Below the pieces are notes generated by a model. It saw only the letters and a list, made by a program, of their open reading frames with translations, was not told where the DNA came from and ran no database searches. Positions 17,345 to 26,559 of a stretch of DNA of 51,338 nucleotides are shown in pieces. Numbering within the stretch: the stretch's first letter is position 1; every line of letters starts with the position of its first letter. Origin of the DNA: Candidatus Nomurabacteria bacterium (lineage in GTDB: Bacteria; Patescibacteriota; Minisyncoccia; Phycocordibacterales; SBAW01). A program made the translations under genes and the position numbers. Location: assembly GCA_943349945.1 (NCBI GenBank), contig CALQZS010000001.1:1-51338 (forward strand), in the 5' to 3' direction.

Positions 17345-18075
17345 TGCCACTTTCGTTTGCGTGTAGGCAACAAACCCACGCGAGCAAGAAGTGTTGTAAA
17401 AGAAAAGAGACTCTGGCGCACCAACATTTCCCGCACCAAGCGTCTCGGCCGAGTGTAGTTCACGAATGCATGGTTTGTTATCGCAGCAAATACGCCAGCC
17501 TGTGTTTTTTCTTGCACCTCAAGCAGTGCGTAGTTTTCGTGCATGTAATCAAAAAAGTGTGTGTCTGAGGTCGCAATAAAGGGTTTGCGGTGATGCGCCG
17601 CCACTTGGGCGGCGCGCGTGTTCCTATTTATCTTTGTCGAGTAGAACCAAGAATGCTCTATCGCATCAAACAAGTCTATATATTTTTCAAGATACGCATG
17701 CAAACTAAAGTTTCCATAAAAATAGGGGTGCGGCGCTATCACCAGCACTCCTTTGTGCGTAGCACGATATGCGGCTAAGTCGGCAAACGTACGTATACGC
17801 TCTGCATCTTTGTCGGCGCCAAGCAACAGCACATGACGCCCTCGCTCGCCCGCACGCTCTGCCACATCTAGCTCAACACCTGGTATAAGCAACACACCTT
17901 TTGTGGCTGCATACGTTGCATATTCTTCGGTCCATGCGCACACTTCGTGACAAGTCAGCGCCAACACCTCGAACCCATGCCGGGCCGCATGGTCTACCGC
18001 ATCAAACAAAGAGTACCCCACCACGTCGCGCGGGTCGTCGCTGGTGTGCATGTGCAGGTTAACTTTTAGTTGCAT
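17341..18075 (-). CDS. PHP domain metal-dependent phosphoesterase
   Basis: MQLKVNLHMHTSDD...LTCHEV...IPGVELDV...VIAPHPYF...IATSDTHFFD. Confidence 0.85.
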   Translation of the reverse strand: MQLKVNLHMHTSDDPRDVVGYSLFDAVDHAARHGFEVLALTCHEVCAWTEEYATYAATKGVLLIPGVELDVAERAGERGRHVLLLGADKDAERIRTFADLAAYRATHKGVLVIAPHPYFYGNFSLHAYLEKYIDLFDAIEHSWFYSTKINRNTRAAQVAAHHRKPFIATSDTHFFDYMHENYALLEVQEKTQAGVFAAITNHAFVNYTRPRRLVREMLVRQSLFSFTTLLARVGLLPTRKRKWH

Positions 18076-18151
18076 AAGTGTTCGTGTGGATAACAATACA
18101 CTATAAAAAGAAACACCTCGGACGCAGCCGAGGTGTGTTGTCTCACGATAT

Positions 18152-18880
18152 CTACCCCGCATATCGCACAGGGTGTGCTGCTTCCCGCAAGTAAAACAAT
18201 CCAGCAAGCACACTTGCCGCAAACATCAGCCCAAGCAGTATAAGCGGCGACACTAGTGGGTAACCAAGCCAGTATAGTTGGCACTGCATCACGAGGATGC
18301 ACAGCCAGTGCAGTGTTGCACGCCCTTTGCCGACACCGTGCACCTCGAGCGGTTGTCCTCGCCGCCAGCGCACGCAAGCTATGCCAGCGACAAAACATTC
18401 AGCCACACATACCGCCGCTATACCCGCCCATACTTCGGGTGTCGCGCTATACAAAAATATGTTGGCAAACATCGCCACGGCGTGCACACGGTCACGTACA
18501 GGGTCGAGCACCTTACCCAGGAAGCTATGTTGGTCGAGCACGTCGGCAGCAATACCATCCAAGACATCGGACAGTATGATACCAATATTCACCAAGGGGA
18601 TAAGCCACAGAAATGTCTTAGAGACAAAGAGCCAACAGTAGAGAGCAACGCCCAACAAACCAAGTACCGTGATGCCGTTTGGCACGGTAACCCATTTGTC
18701 GTGCACTACAAACTGGTGCGCAGTCCCCCGCAAACGAGCAAGGATGACGCGTGCCAGTTGCACAGAAAGTTTTTGTACCAAAACACACTCCTCCCGTTTG
18801 AGTTTGCGTCTATGGGCAAGCATACGCACATTAATTCTCTTGTGCAAATTTAATATCCGTTGTATTACTGTATGTACCAA
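18152..18880 (-). CDS. CDP-alcohol phosphatidyltransferase family protein
   Basis: SDVLDGIAADVLDQHSFLGKVLDPVRDRVHA matches the DxxDGxxAR-x8-GxxxDxxxD motif, with Asp at the usual Arg position. Confidence 0.8.
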   Translation of the reverse strand: MVHTVIQRILNLHKRINVRMLAHRRKLKREECVLVQKLSVQLARVILARLRGTAHQFVVHDKWVTVPNGITVLGLLGVALYCWLFVSKTFLWLIPLVNIGIILSDVLDGIAADVLDQHSFLGKVLDPVRDRVHAVAMFANIFLYSATPEVWAGIAAVCVAECFVAGIACVRWRRGQPLEVHGVGKGRATLHWLCILVMQCQLYWLGYPLVSPLILLGLMFAASVLAGLFYLREAAHPVRYAG

Positions 18881-21117
18881 TGAAGCTCGTCATCGTCGAG
18901 TCGCCCGCAAAGGCCAAGACTATAGAAAAGTACATGTCCAGCATGGGAGATGGTGATTTTGTGGTGCGTGCCTCTGTAGGCCACGTGCGCGACCTACCCA
19001 AGAGCAATAAAAAAGCTATCGATATAGAGGCGGGTTTTGTACCCCACTACGAAGTCGTGCCTGGCAAAATGCAGGTCATAGCCGACCTTCAGGCGCTGGC
19101 CAAAAAAGCAGACCAGGTGATACTCGCCACCGACCCCGACCGCGAGGGCGAGGCTATTGCGTGGCACATAAAAGAGGAGTTGAAGCTCAAAAAACCAAAC
19201 CGCATCGCCTTCCACGAAATCACCAAAGAGGCTATAGCCGAGGCGCTCGAACATCCGCGCCAAATCGACGACCATTTGCGCTTGGCGCAAGAGGCGCGCC
19301 GCGTCTTGGACCGCCTGGTAGGCTACGATTTGTCGGGACTTATCTGGAAGAAGGTGCGCTATGGACTCTCTGCCGGCCGCGTGCAGTCTCCCGCGCTGCG
19401 TATCATTATGGAGCGCGAGCGCGAGATACGCGCATTTGTGCCCGAGACGTACTACGTCATTACTGCACAAACCAAGACTCCCAAAAAGGAGGCACTGACC
19501 CTTACCTGCGTTGATGAGCCAAAAGATGCGCCAGGCAAAAAGGATGGCAAAAAAACTGCCGACGAAATAATCGCCGCAATTACCAAAGACGGCCTTAGTG
19601 TCACCGACGTCACCGAAAGTGAGATGAAGCGCACCACCCGCGCACCCTTTACCACCTCGACCTTGCAGCAGACTGCAAGCTCGCGGCTTGGCTTCTCTCC
19701 TGCAAACACCATGCGCATCGCACAAAAATTGTACGAGGCGGGGCATATCACGTATATGCGTACTGACTCGACCAATTTGGGTAAACCCGCGCAAGCAGCA
19801 ATTTTGGCCTATGCCGAGAAAAAGTTTGGCAAAGACTATGTAGAGCCACATACCTTTACAACCAAATCTAAAAACGCTCAAGAAGCCCATGAAGCGGTGC
19901 GCCCTACCCACCCCGAAAAAGAGTCTTTGGGCAGCACACCCGAACAAAAGAAACTCTACGAGCTTATTTGGCGCCGTACCGTCGCATCACAAATGACCGA
20001 TGCCAAACTACTCAAGACAAAAATAATTGCCAATACCAAAGACAAAGATGTACCAGCATTTACCGCCAACGGCTCGCGTGTGGTGTTTGACGGATGGCTC
20101 AAGGCCGACCCAGCAGCGCGCGGCGAGGATGTCGAGTTGCCAAAAGTAACCCCAGGCGAAGATTTGAAAGTTGAAGATATCTCCGCAGAAGAAAAGCAGA
20201 CAACCCCACCACCCCGCTACACCGAAGCTGGTTTGATTAAAGAGCTCGAGAAGCGCGGCATCGGCCGACCATCTACCTACGCATCTATCATGCGCACGCT
20301 CGACGACCGCGGCTATGTGGCCAAAGAAGGTCGCTCTCTTAAACCCACCGACACCGGCGACGTGGTGTCGAGCTTTTTGGAAGAGAACTTCCCTACCTAT
20401 ATCAGTGACACGTTTACCGCCGAGATGGAGGACGAACTGGATGAAATTGCAAACGGCACGCGCGAGTACGTCAAAACACTCAAAGATTTTTATACACCGT
20501 TTTTGAAGGAGGTAAAAATAAAAGACAAAGAGGCAGGCAAAATTACAGATTTGGGGCCCGCACCCAAAGAATTCCCTTGTCCCCTCTGTGACAGTGCGAT
20601 GGTCTTTAAACTCTCGCGCCAGGGCAAGTTTATGAGCTGCTCGCGCTTCCCCGACTGCATGGGCGCACGTACCGAAGCGGGTGAAGTTATCTCCAACGAC
20701 CCAGCAAAACCAATTGGTACCCACCCCGACACTGGCGAAAATATTTACGTACTCGACGGGCGCTTTGGCCCGTACGTGCAGCTGGGCGAGATGCCCGAGG
20801 GTAAGGGCAAAACAAAAAAGCCCAAACCAAAACGCTCTTCTGTTCCGAAAGAAAAAGACCCGCTCACAGTTACTCTCGCCGATGCTGTACACTACCTTTC
20901 GCTCCCACGCACCTTGGGCACACACCCCGAAACTGGTGCCGAGATTACTGCAAACGTCGGGCGCTTTGGCCCCTACATCGCCCACAACATCAAACCCAAA
21001 CCCGACTTCCGTTCGCTCAAAACTGACGACGTATACAAAATCGACCTCCCCCGCGCGCTAGAGATTTTGAAAGAAGAAAAAAAGCGCCGTGGCTTTGCCA
21101 AAAAGAAAGTAGCGTAG
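18880..21117 (+). CDS. topA: DNA topoisomerase I
   Basis: MKLVIVESPAKAKTIEKYMS; TDPDREGEAIAWHI; ITYMRTDSTNL; C4 zinc finger CPLCDSAMVFKLSRQGKFMSCSRFPDC. Confidence 0.97.
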   Translation: MKLVIVESPAKAKTIEKYMSSMGDGDFVVRASVGHVRDLPKSNKKAIDIEAGFVPHYEVVPGKMQVIADLQALAKKADQVILATDPDREGEAIAWHIKEELKLKKPNRIAFHEITKEAIAEALEHPRQIDDHLRLAQEARRVLDRLVGYDLSGLIWKKVRYGLSAGRVQSPALRIIMEREREIRAFVPETYYVITAQTKTPKKEALTLTCVDEPKDAPGKKDGKKTADEIIAAITKDGLSVTDVTESEMKRTTRAPFTTSTLQQTASSRLGFSPANTMRIAQKLYEAGHITYMRTDSTNLGKPAQAAILAYAEKKFGKDYVEPHTFTTKSKNAQEAHEAVRPTHPEKESLGSTPEQKKLYELIWRRTVASQMTDAKLLKTKIIANTKDKDVPAFTANGSRVVFDGWLKADPAARGEDVELPKVTPGEDLKVEDISAEEKQTTPPPRYTEAGLIKELEKRGIGRPSTYASIMRTLDDRGYVAKEGRSLKPTDTGDVVSSFLEENFPTYISDTFTAEMEDELDEIANGTREYVKTLKDFYTPFLKEVKIKDKEAGKITDLGPAPKEFPCPLCDSAMVFKLSRQGKFMSCSRFPDCMGARTEAGEVISNDPAKPIGTHPDTGENIYVLDGRFGPYVQLGEMPEGKGKTKKPKPKRSSVPKEKDPLTVTLADAVHYLSLPRTLGTHPETGAEITANVGRFGPYIAHNIKPKPDFRSLKTDDVYKIDLPRALEILKEEKKRRGFAKKKVA

Positions 21118-21120
21118 GTA

Positions 21121-21149
21121 TTGACATATCATTCTATTCCTGTTAGTCT
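21121..21149 (+). promoter_or_regulatory. Putative sigma70-type promoter for the alpha-CTD-like gene
   Basis: TTGACA, 17 nt, TAGTCT; SD ggagg upstream of GTG 21178. Confidence 0.5.
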
Positions 21150-21177
21150 ATGTTTTGGTAGAAACAGGAGGCACGTA

Positions 21178-21717
21178 GTGTCATTGTTAGACAAACGGAT
21201 AGAAGACTACCGTGGGAGTCTTCCCAGAGTGGGCTACAATGCCCTCAGGAATGACGGCATTGTCACACTGAGAGATCTGGTGGAACATTCAGAACAAGGC
21301 CTTCTTCGGGTACCATCCTTCGGGCGAGTCAGCTTGGTCGCAGTCATTGAACTGCTCTATGCCCAAGAGCCTCGACTACGCCTTGGAATGACCGCGGAAG
21401 AGATCGAGGCGCTCGAAGCGTCTCCGCCGGAGACAACCGCAGATGAAGGTGTTGCTATTTCCGAAGCGCGCCTTCGGGAGATCCTCGCCGCTGTTGCAAA
21501 CACTCTCGTGGGCTGTACGAGCCCGGGTGGAATGTCTCGCCTGATGTCTTTTGACGCAAGTCCAATGTCAAGTGACGAGCCTGGCGTACTGGTTGCGCTG
21601 ATGCTGGCCCAAAAGGCCAAACTGACGTTGGTGGAATACCAGACGATATTTGGCCCTGCCGTCAGTCAAGCTCTCGCAAACCTCATCGGTGGCAAGGAAG
21701 TCACCATCAAATTCTGA
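21178..21717 (+). CDS. Stand-alone RNA polymerase alpha C-terminal-domain-like (HhH) protein
   Basis: LPRVGYNALRNDGIVTLRDLVEHSEQGLLRVPSFGRVSLVAVIELL aligns by eye to the RpoA CTD pattern; GTG start with SD. Confidence 0.7.
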   Translation: MSLLDKRIEDYRGSLPRVGYNALRNDGIVTLRDLVEHSEQGLLRVPSFGRVSLVAVIELLYAQEPRLRLGMTAEEIEALEASPPETTADEGVAISEARLREILAAVANTLVGCTSPGGMSRLMSFDASPMSSDEPGVLVALMLAQKAKLTLVEYQTIFGPAVSQALANLIGGKEVTIKF

Positions 21718-21728
21718 CGCGCCTTCGA

Positions 21729-21757
21729 CCGCTCCCACACAGGGGGCGGTTTTTTTA
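21729..21757 (+). terminator. Intrinsic terminator
   Basis: accgctccc-acacag-ggggcggttttttt. Confidence 0.8.
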
Positions 21758-21796
21758 TATGCATCTTTTTGTGTAAGTGTTTAGTATACTAAGACC

Positions 21797-23362
21797 ATGT
21801 CGACCGTACAGGATATTTTAAGCCTCATGAACGGACCGTCGAAGGAGGACGCGGCTTTTGTAGAAAAAGCATACGCGTTTGCCGCAGAGGCACACAAAGA
21901 CCACAAGCGCTTTTCGGGCGAGCCGTATTTAAACCATCTTGTAGAGACCGCCAAAGGCTTGGCTGAGCTTGGCATGAGCGCCAAAACAATAGCCGCCGGA
22001 CTTTTGCACGACTCGGTCGAAGACGTGGGCGTAAAGCCCGAAACAATTGAACAAGAGTTCGGCAAAGAGGTACGCTTTTTGGTCGAAGGGGTTACCAAGC
22101 TCGGGCACTTTAAATACCGTGGTGCCGAGCGGCATCGAGAAAGTTTGCGCAAACTGCTGGTCGCCACAGGCAAAGATGCGCGGGTGCTCATCATCAAACT
22201 GATGGACCGCTTGCACAACATCCGCACGCTCGAGCACGTCCCGCCCGAAAAGCGCACCCGCATCGCACTAGAGACACTCGAGATATATGCGGCCATTGCC
22301 CATCGACTAGGTATGGGGTTGGTGCGTCGCGAGCTCGAGGACAAGGCGTTTGAATATGCCTACCCACAGGAATTTGCCGAGGCAACTCGCCTCTTGAGCG
22401 AAGCCGCTAACGACACGGAGGAGCGCTTGGAAAAAATGCTCCGCACACTCAAAAAAGAGCTCGCCGAAAGCGGCATTACCGATTTCCAAACCGACTATCG
22501 TGTTAAAGGTTTGTGGAGTCTGTGGCAAAAACTGCAACGCAAGGGCGGCGATATAAACAGCGTATACGACATAGCCGCGGTGCGTATTATCGTACCCACA
22601 GTGGCCGACTGTTACCGCGTGCTTGGTTTGGTACACAAACTCTGGCAGCCGCTCCCCAACAAAATCAAAGACTACATCGCCTTCCCCAAGCCAAACGGCT
22701 ACCAAGGGCTGCACACCACCGTTTTTTCTGGCGACGGCGGGCTACCCACGCAGGCGGGCATTGTGGAAGTACAGATCCGCACCAAAGCGATGCACCAAGA
22801 GGCGCAGTACGGCATCGCTGCACACGTACTCTATAAAGACGCGCCCACTAGCGGGAGTCAGCCACAGCGCACCTGGCGAGATGGATCGAGCTTCGACTGG
22901 ATACGCAGTTTGATACCCAACTTTAGGCGCAACACCAAGGATACTACAGCGCCCACACCAGAGCGCAAACGAGTGCGCTATGGCGCACCCGAGATGCCCG
23001 AGTGGCTCGCCGAGCTGGAAGAAAAAAGCACCGACCCAGACTTTGAGATGACGCTTAAGACCGACATTTTTACCCACCGGGTCTTTGTCTTTACCCCACG
23101 TGGTGATGCAGTGGACCTGCCTATAAACTCTAGCCCTATAGACTTTGCGTACGCCATACACTCCGACGTGGGCGACCATATATCGGGCGCCAAGGTAAAT
23201 GGCAAGTTGGTGCCGCTCGACACCACGCTCCAAAATGGTGACATTGTGGAGATACAGACCAAAAAATCTGCAACACCAACACAAAAGTGGCTTGGGTTTG
23301 CAAAAACCACTCTTGCGCGCAGACACATCCGCAACGCGATTGATCGTCTAAAAAATAGCTAG
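21797..23362 (+). CDS. RelA/SpoT-family (p)ppGpp synthetase/hydrolase
   Basis: HD domain (LLHDSVEDVGV, KLMDRLHNIRTL), synthetase (DIAAVRIIV, NGYQGLHTTVF, VEVQIRT), TGS-like C-terminus; no ACT domain. Confidence 0.93.
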   Translation: MSTVQDILSLMNGPSKEDAAFVEKAYAFAAEAHKDHKRFSGEPYLNHLVETAKGLAELGMSAKTIAAGLLHDSVEDVGVKPETIEQEFGKEVRFLVEGVTKLGHFKYRGAERHRESLRKLLVATGKDARVLIIKLMDRLHNIRTLEHVPPEKRTRIALETLEIYAAIAHRLGMGLVRRELEDKAFEYAYPQEFAEATRLLSEAANDTEERLEKMLRTLKKELAESGITDFQTDYRVKGLWSLWQKLQRKGGDINSVYDIAAVRIIVPTVADCYRVLGLVHKLWQPLPNKIKDYIAFPKPNGYQGLHTTVFSGDGGLPTQAGIVEVQIRTKAMHQEAQYGIAAHVLYKDAPTSGSQPQRTWRDGSSFDWIRSLIPNFRRNTKDTTAPTPERKRVRYGAPEMPEWLAELEEKSTDPDFEMTLKTDIFTHRVFVFTPRGDAVDLPINSSPIDFAYAIHSDVGDHISGAKVNGKLVPLDTTLQNGDIVEIQTKKSATPTQKWLGFAKTTLARRHIRNAIDRLKNS

Positions 23363-24330
23363 AGAGAAAAACTGCGCGGATCGAACGTATTTTCGTCTAC
23401 CGTCTTCTCTTCTTCTGTCCTGTCGTCAAGCTGCTCTACCGGAAGTTCGGCCTCTGTGGCTGCACCCACAGCGTCAGCCACCGCCTCATTTTTCTTTTGT
23501 GCAATGCGCGACGCAAGCGCTGCAAAGAGCGTCTGCAGATCGTCTTCGGAGAAGAAGTCTATAGACAATTTGCCCCCCACTTCTTTTGGCTCTATAGCCA
23601 CACGCGTACCAAGGGCCTCGGTCAGCTCGCGCTCCATCTCTAAAATCTCGGGCGAGTAGAGATATTCTTTTTTGCGTACTTTATCAAACGCGATGCGGCG
23701 GGCAATAGACTCGGAGTCTCGCACAGTCAGGCGCTTGAGTATAATCTCGCGAAAGAGCGTCTTTTGCTCCTCTGGTCGGTCGATAAGCATAAGTAGTGGC
23801 CGAGTATGCCCTTCGGCGATTTTGCCGTCAGAGAGCGCTTGCTGGATGTCGTCTGGTAGCATCAAAAGGCGGATAGTGTTGGACACATACTCGCGACTCT
23901 TGCCCACCTTCTCGGCCACCTGCACATGCTTAAACCCAAACTCCGACACCAGCCGTGCAAAAGCTTTTGCACGGTCTATGGGGTTTAAGTCTTCGCGCTG
24001 CAGGTTTTCGATAATCGCAACTTCGAGTTTTGTTTTGTCGTCATCAAAGTCGGCGCGGATAATAACCGGCACTTGCGCCACACCTGCAAGTTTGGACGCA
24101 CGCAAACGGCGTTCGCCGGCAATAAGCTCGTAGTCGGTGCCTATGCCGCCGTCGGGCTTTTCGAACTCGCGCCTCGTAACGGTGAGCGGTTGGATGACTC
24201 CGTATTGGCGGATGGATTTGGCCAGGTCTTGGAGCTTTGCTTCGTCAAACTCTTTGCGCGGCTGGAAGGGGTTTGGTTTAATTTTGTCTACCTCGACCCA
24301 AAAAATGGCGTTATTGTAAAACTCTGACAT
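23359..24330 (-). CDS. parB: ParB/Spo0J family partition protein
   Basis: VDKIKPNPFQPRKEFDEAKLQDLAKSIRQYGVIQPLTV, ELIAGERRLRASKLAG, IENLQREDLNPIDRAKAF. Confidence 0.93.
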   Translation of the reverse strand: MSEFYNNAIFWVEVDKIKPNPFQPRKEFDEAKLQDLAKSIRQYGVIQPLTVTRREFEKPDGGIGTDYELIAGERRLRASKLAGVAQVPVIIRADFDDDKTKLEVAIIENLQREDLNPIDRAKAFARLVSEFGFKHVQVAEKVGKSREYVSNTIRLLMLPDDIQQALSDGKIAEGHTRPLLMLIDRPEEQKTLFREIILKRLTVRDSESIARRIAFDKVRKKEYLYSPEILEMERELTEALGTRVAIEPKEVGGKLSIDFFSEDDLQTLFAALASRIAQKKNEAVADAVGAATEAELPVEQLDDRTEEEKTVDENTFDPRSFSL

Positions 24331-24394
24331 AGAGATATACTAGCATACGTAAGGTCGGGTGGTGGTTACAGGAGGCGTGCTAGTTCAAAATAAT

Positions 24395-24478
24395 GCCGGA
24401 GTGGCGGAATGGTATACGCGCGCGACTCAAAATCGCGTCTCGCAAGGGATGGGAGTTCGAGTCTCCCCTCCGGCACCA
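24395..24478 (+). tRNA. tRNA-Leu (CAA), CCA encoded
   Basis: GCCGGAG...CGCGA CTCAAAA TCGCG...GGGAGTTCGAGTCTCCCCTCCGGCACCA. Confidence 0.93.
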
Positions 24479-24541
24479 AAACAATTGAGCCCAGAGCATG
24501 CCTCTGGGTGATTATTGTTTTTGCCGGAGGGGAGACTCGAA
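24456..24541. repeat. Inverted repeat formed by the tRNA-Leu 3' end and a downstream inverted copy
   Basis: ttcgagtctcccctccggca(cc)aaaacaat ... attgtttttgccggaggggagactcgaa; inner hairpin cccagag-catgc-ctctggg. Confidence 0.92.
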
Positions 24542-24619
24542 GGCGAGCGCGGGCACCCAGCGAGCACGCTGGGTCGCGCGAGCAGGGCCGAGAAACTTTT
24601 TGGAGCGACGACAAAAAGT

Positions 24620-24689
24620 GTTCTTGGCCGAGTCTCCCCTACGCATAAGCCCCTCCGGCACCAACTAAAAATGTTCTTGGCCGAGTCTC
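24620..24689. repeat. Direct 17-bp repeats plus another broken copy of the tRNA-Leu 3' end
   Basis: gttcttggccgagtctc at 24620-24636 and 24673-24689; gagtctcccct-acgcataag-cccctccggcacca after the first. Confidence 0.9.
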
Positions 24690-24747
24690 TATACAACAAT
24701 AATTTTTGTAGTACAATCTTTCTGGAACCTTGTATGGAGTAGCTACG

Positions 24748-25449
24748 ATGCCTGCGCCACTTTTGACCTTGGCACTGGACTTGCCCGTATCAGGCTTTGT
24801 TCTTGGACAACTCCTGGAATCTGGAGGGGTTGATATTCTCAAGCTCGGACTATGGAGCATGAGGAGTAGCCCAAATGATAGCGTGCGCACCTACGCAACG
24901 TTTGCTGAGACACTCTGCCCCAAACTAAAAATCCCTCTGTTTTATGACTTAAAACTGGCTGACACGCCAGACACCAATGCGGGAGTTATCAAAACACTCC
25001 TTAAAGGAGGATATGTAACCATAAGCACAACCCTCTACTCACCAGAGCACCTAAAGAAAATGGTGGCACTTTGCAACCAGCAAGAAGTGCAACCCGTCGC
25101 CGTGTCGCTAACCACCGCGACACAAAAACATCCCCTGGTTACACTCGGCACCAGAGAAGGATTTATCCTCTCGGAGATTGCTCGCGCAGTAGAGTGCGGA
25201 TTTACGCATTTTGTCTGCGACGGTTCAATGCTTCCATGTCTGAAGGATGTGCCGATAAAAATTCACGTACCTGGCATCCGGCCCGCATGGTACCCAGAGC
25301 CAGGCAACCACCAACACACCATCGAACCTGCCCAGGCTGCGCGCTTTGGTGCCTATAGCGCCATTGTTGGCAGACCAGTACTCGACAACGAGGAGAGACT
25401 CATGATGGGGGTCTTGAACCAAATACGTCAAGATCTACATTCCGTTTAG
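24748..25449 (+). CDS. pyrF: Orotidine 5'-phosphate decarboxylase
   Basis: LLTLALDLP, PLFYDLKLADTPDT, IHVPGIRP, AIVGRPVLD. Confidence 0.85.
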   Translation: MPAPLLTLALDLPVSGFVLGQLLESGGVDILKLGLWSMRSSPNDSVRTYATFAETLCPKLKIPLFYDLKLADTPDTNAGVIKTLLKGGYVTISTTLYSPEHLKKMVALCNQQEVQPVAVSLTTATQKHPLVTLGTREGFILSEIARAVECGFTHFVCDGSMLPCLKDVPIKIHVPGIRPAWYPEPGNHQHTIEPAQAARFGAYSAIVGRPVLDNEERLMMGVLNQIRQDLHSV

Positions 25450-25459
25450 CCCACCACCT

Positions 25460-25489
25460 AGCACCCCAAAAGGGTGCTTTCTTTTTTTC
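25460..25489 (+). terminator. Intrinsic terminator
   Basis: agcacccc-aaaa-gggtgctttctttttt. Confidence 0.8.
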
Positions 25490-25512
25490 ATATAGCGAGG
25501 TACAAGTGTAGG

Positions 25513-26424
25513 GTGCAAAAGCCAAAAATAATAGCCGTGGTGGGGCCCACCGCCTCGGGCAAAACGTCGCTTGGTATCTTCTTAGCCCAAAAGCTCGGGG
25601 GCGAGGTTATATCCGCCGACTCACGCCAGGTCTATAGCGGACTCGACCTGGGCACAGGCAAGGCAACAGAAAAAGAAATGGCAGGTATACCCCACCACCT
25701 GCTCGACGTCGTGTCTCCAAAAAAGCAATTTGCCGTAAGCGACTTTGTGCGTCTTGCAACGCGCGCACATTCTAGCATTCTGCAGAAAGCTAGAATCACC
25801 ATACTAGTTGGAGGCACGGGGTTGTATGCTGATACGTTTTTGGGCCGCATGACTTATGCAGAAGTGCCACCCAACCCGGCGCTACGTGCCAAACTAGAAA
25901 AGAAAACTGCTCAAGAGCTTTTTACAGAGCTACAAACACTCGACCCACGCCGCGCCGCCAATATAGAAAAAGAAAATCCTCGTAGACTTATACGCGCTAT
26001 AGAAATAGCCAAAGCTATTGGCGCAAGCCCAGCGGGCGGCCCCAGCACGGAGCAAAAGTATGACGTCTTGTGGCTGGGCCTAGCCCCCACGCAAGAAAAA
26101 TTGCACACAAACATCCACACTCGCCTACTAGAGCGTATACAGCAAGGTATGGTCGCCGAAGCAAAGCGGCTGCACACGAGCGGACTTTCCTACAAGCGCA
26201 TGGACGAGCTAGGACTCGAGTATCGCTTTCTTGCACGACTGCTCCAAGGCAAACTATCAAAAGAAGAGTTTGTAGTCGAACTCGAGCGTGCCATACAGCA
26301 CTACGCCAAGCGTCAAATACGCTGGCTTAAACGAAACAAAGACATTCGCTGGGTAGGCAGCCCGCCAACAAGTCGGGCAGGCAAAACAGAAGCGCTGCGG
26401 CTGGCAAAAGAGTTTTTGAAATAA
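25513..26424 (+). CDS. miaA: tRNA dimethylallyltransferase
   Basis: IAVVGPTASGKTSLGIFLAQKLGGEVISADSRQVYSGLDLGTGK; LVGGTGLYADTFL; QIRWLKRN. GTG start inferred. Confidence 0.95.
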   Translation: MQKPKIIAVVGPTASGKTSLGIFLAQKLGGEVISADSRQVYSGLDLGTGKATEKEMAGIPHHLLDVVSPKKQFAVSDFVRLATRAHSSILQKARITILVGGTGLYADTFLGRMTYAEVPPNPALRAKLEKKTAQELFTELQTLDPRRAANIEKENPRRLIRAIEIAKAIGASPAGGPSTEQKYDVLWLGLAPTQEKLHTNIHTRLLERIQQGMVAEAKRLHTSGLSYKRMDELGLEYRFLARLLQGKLSKEEFVVELERAIQHYAKRQIRWLKRNKDIRWVGSPPTSRAGKTEALRLAKEFLK

Positions 26425-26426
26425 AT

Positions 26427-26458
26427 GCAAAAAAGAGCAGCCTAAGCTGCTCTTTTTT
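26427..26458. terminator. Bidirectional intrinsic terminator (miaA / tRNA-Trp)
   Basis: aaaaaagagcagcctaagctgctctttttt. Confidence 0.85.
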
Positions 26459-26462
26459 GGTT

Positions 26463-26536
26463 TGGCGGGCGATGAAGGAATCGAACCTTCGCTAACGGTT
26501 TTGGAGACCGTTGTGATACCATTTCACCAATCGCCC
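26463..26536 (-). tRNA. tRNA-Trp (CCA anticodon), 3' CCA encoded
   Basis: Minus strand GGGCGATTGGTGAAATGGTATCACAACGGTCTCCAAAACCGTTAGCGAAGGTTCGATTCCTTCATCGCCCGCCA. Confidence 0.93.
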
Positions 26537-26559
26537 GTGGGCAAAATATACCACGAGGA

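Noticed and set aside
18994-20985. Long minus-strand ORFs (317 and 325 aa)
   Set aside because: Antisense to topA.
24542-24690. CRISPR array
   Set aside because: Only two copies of a 17-mer with no regular spacer or repeat series; the repeats derive from tRNA 3' ends.
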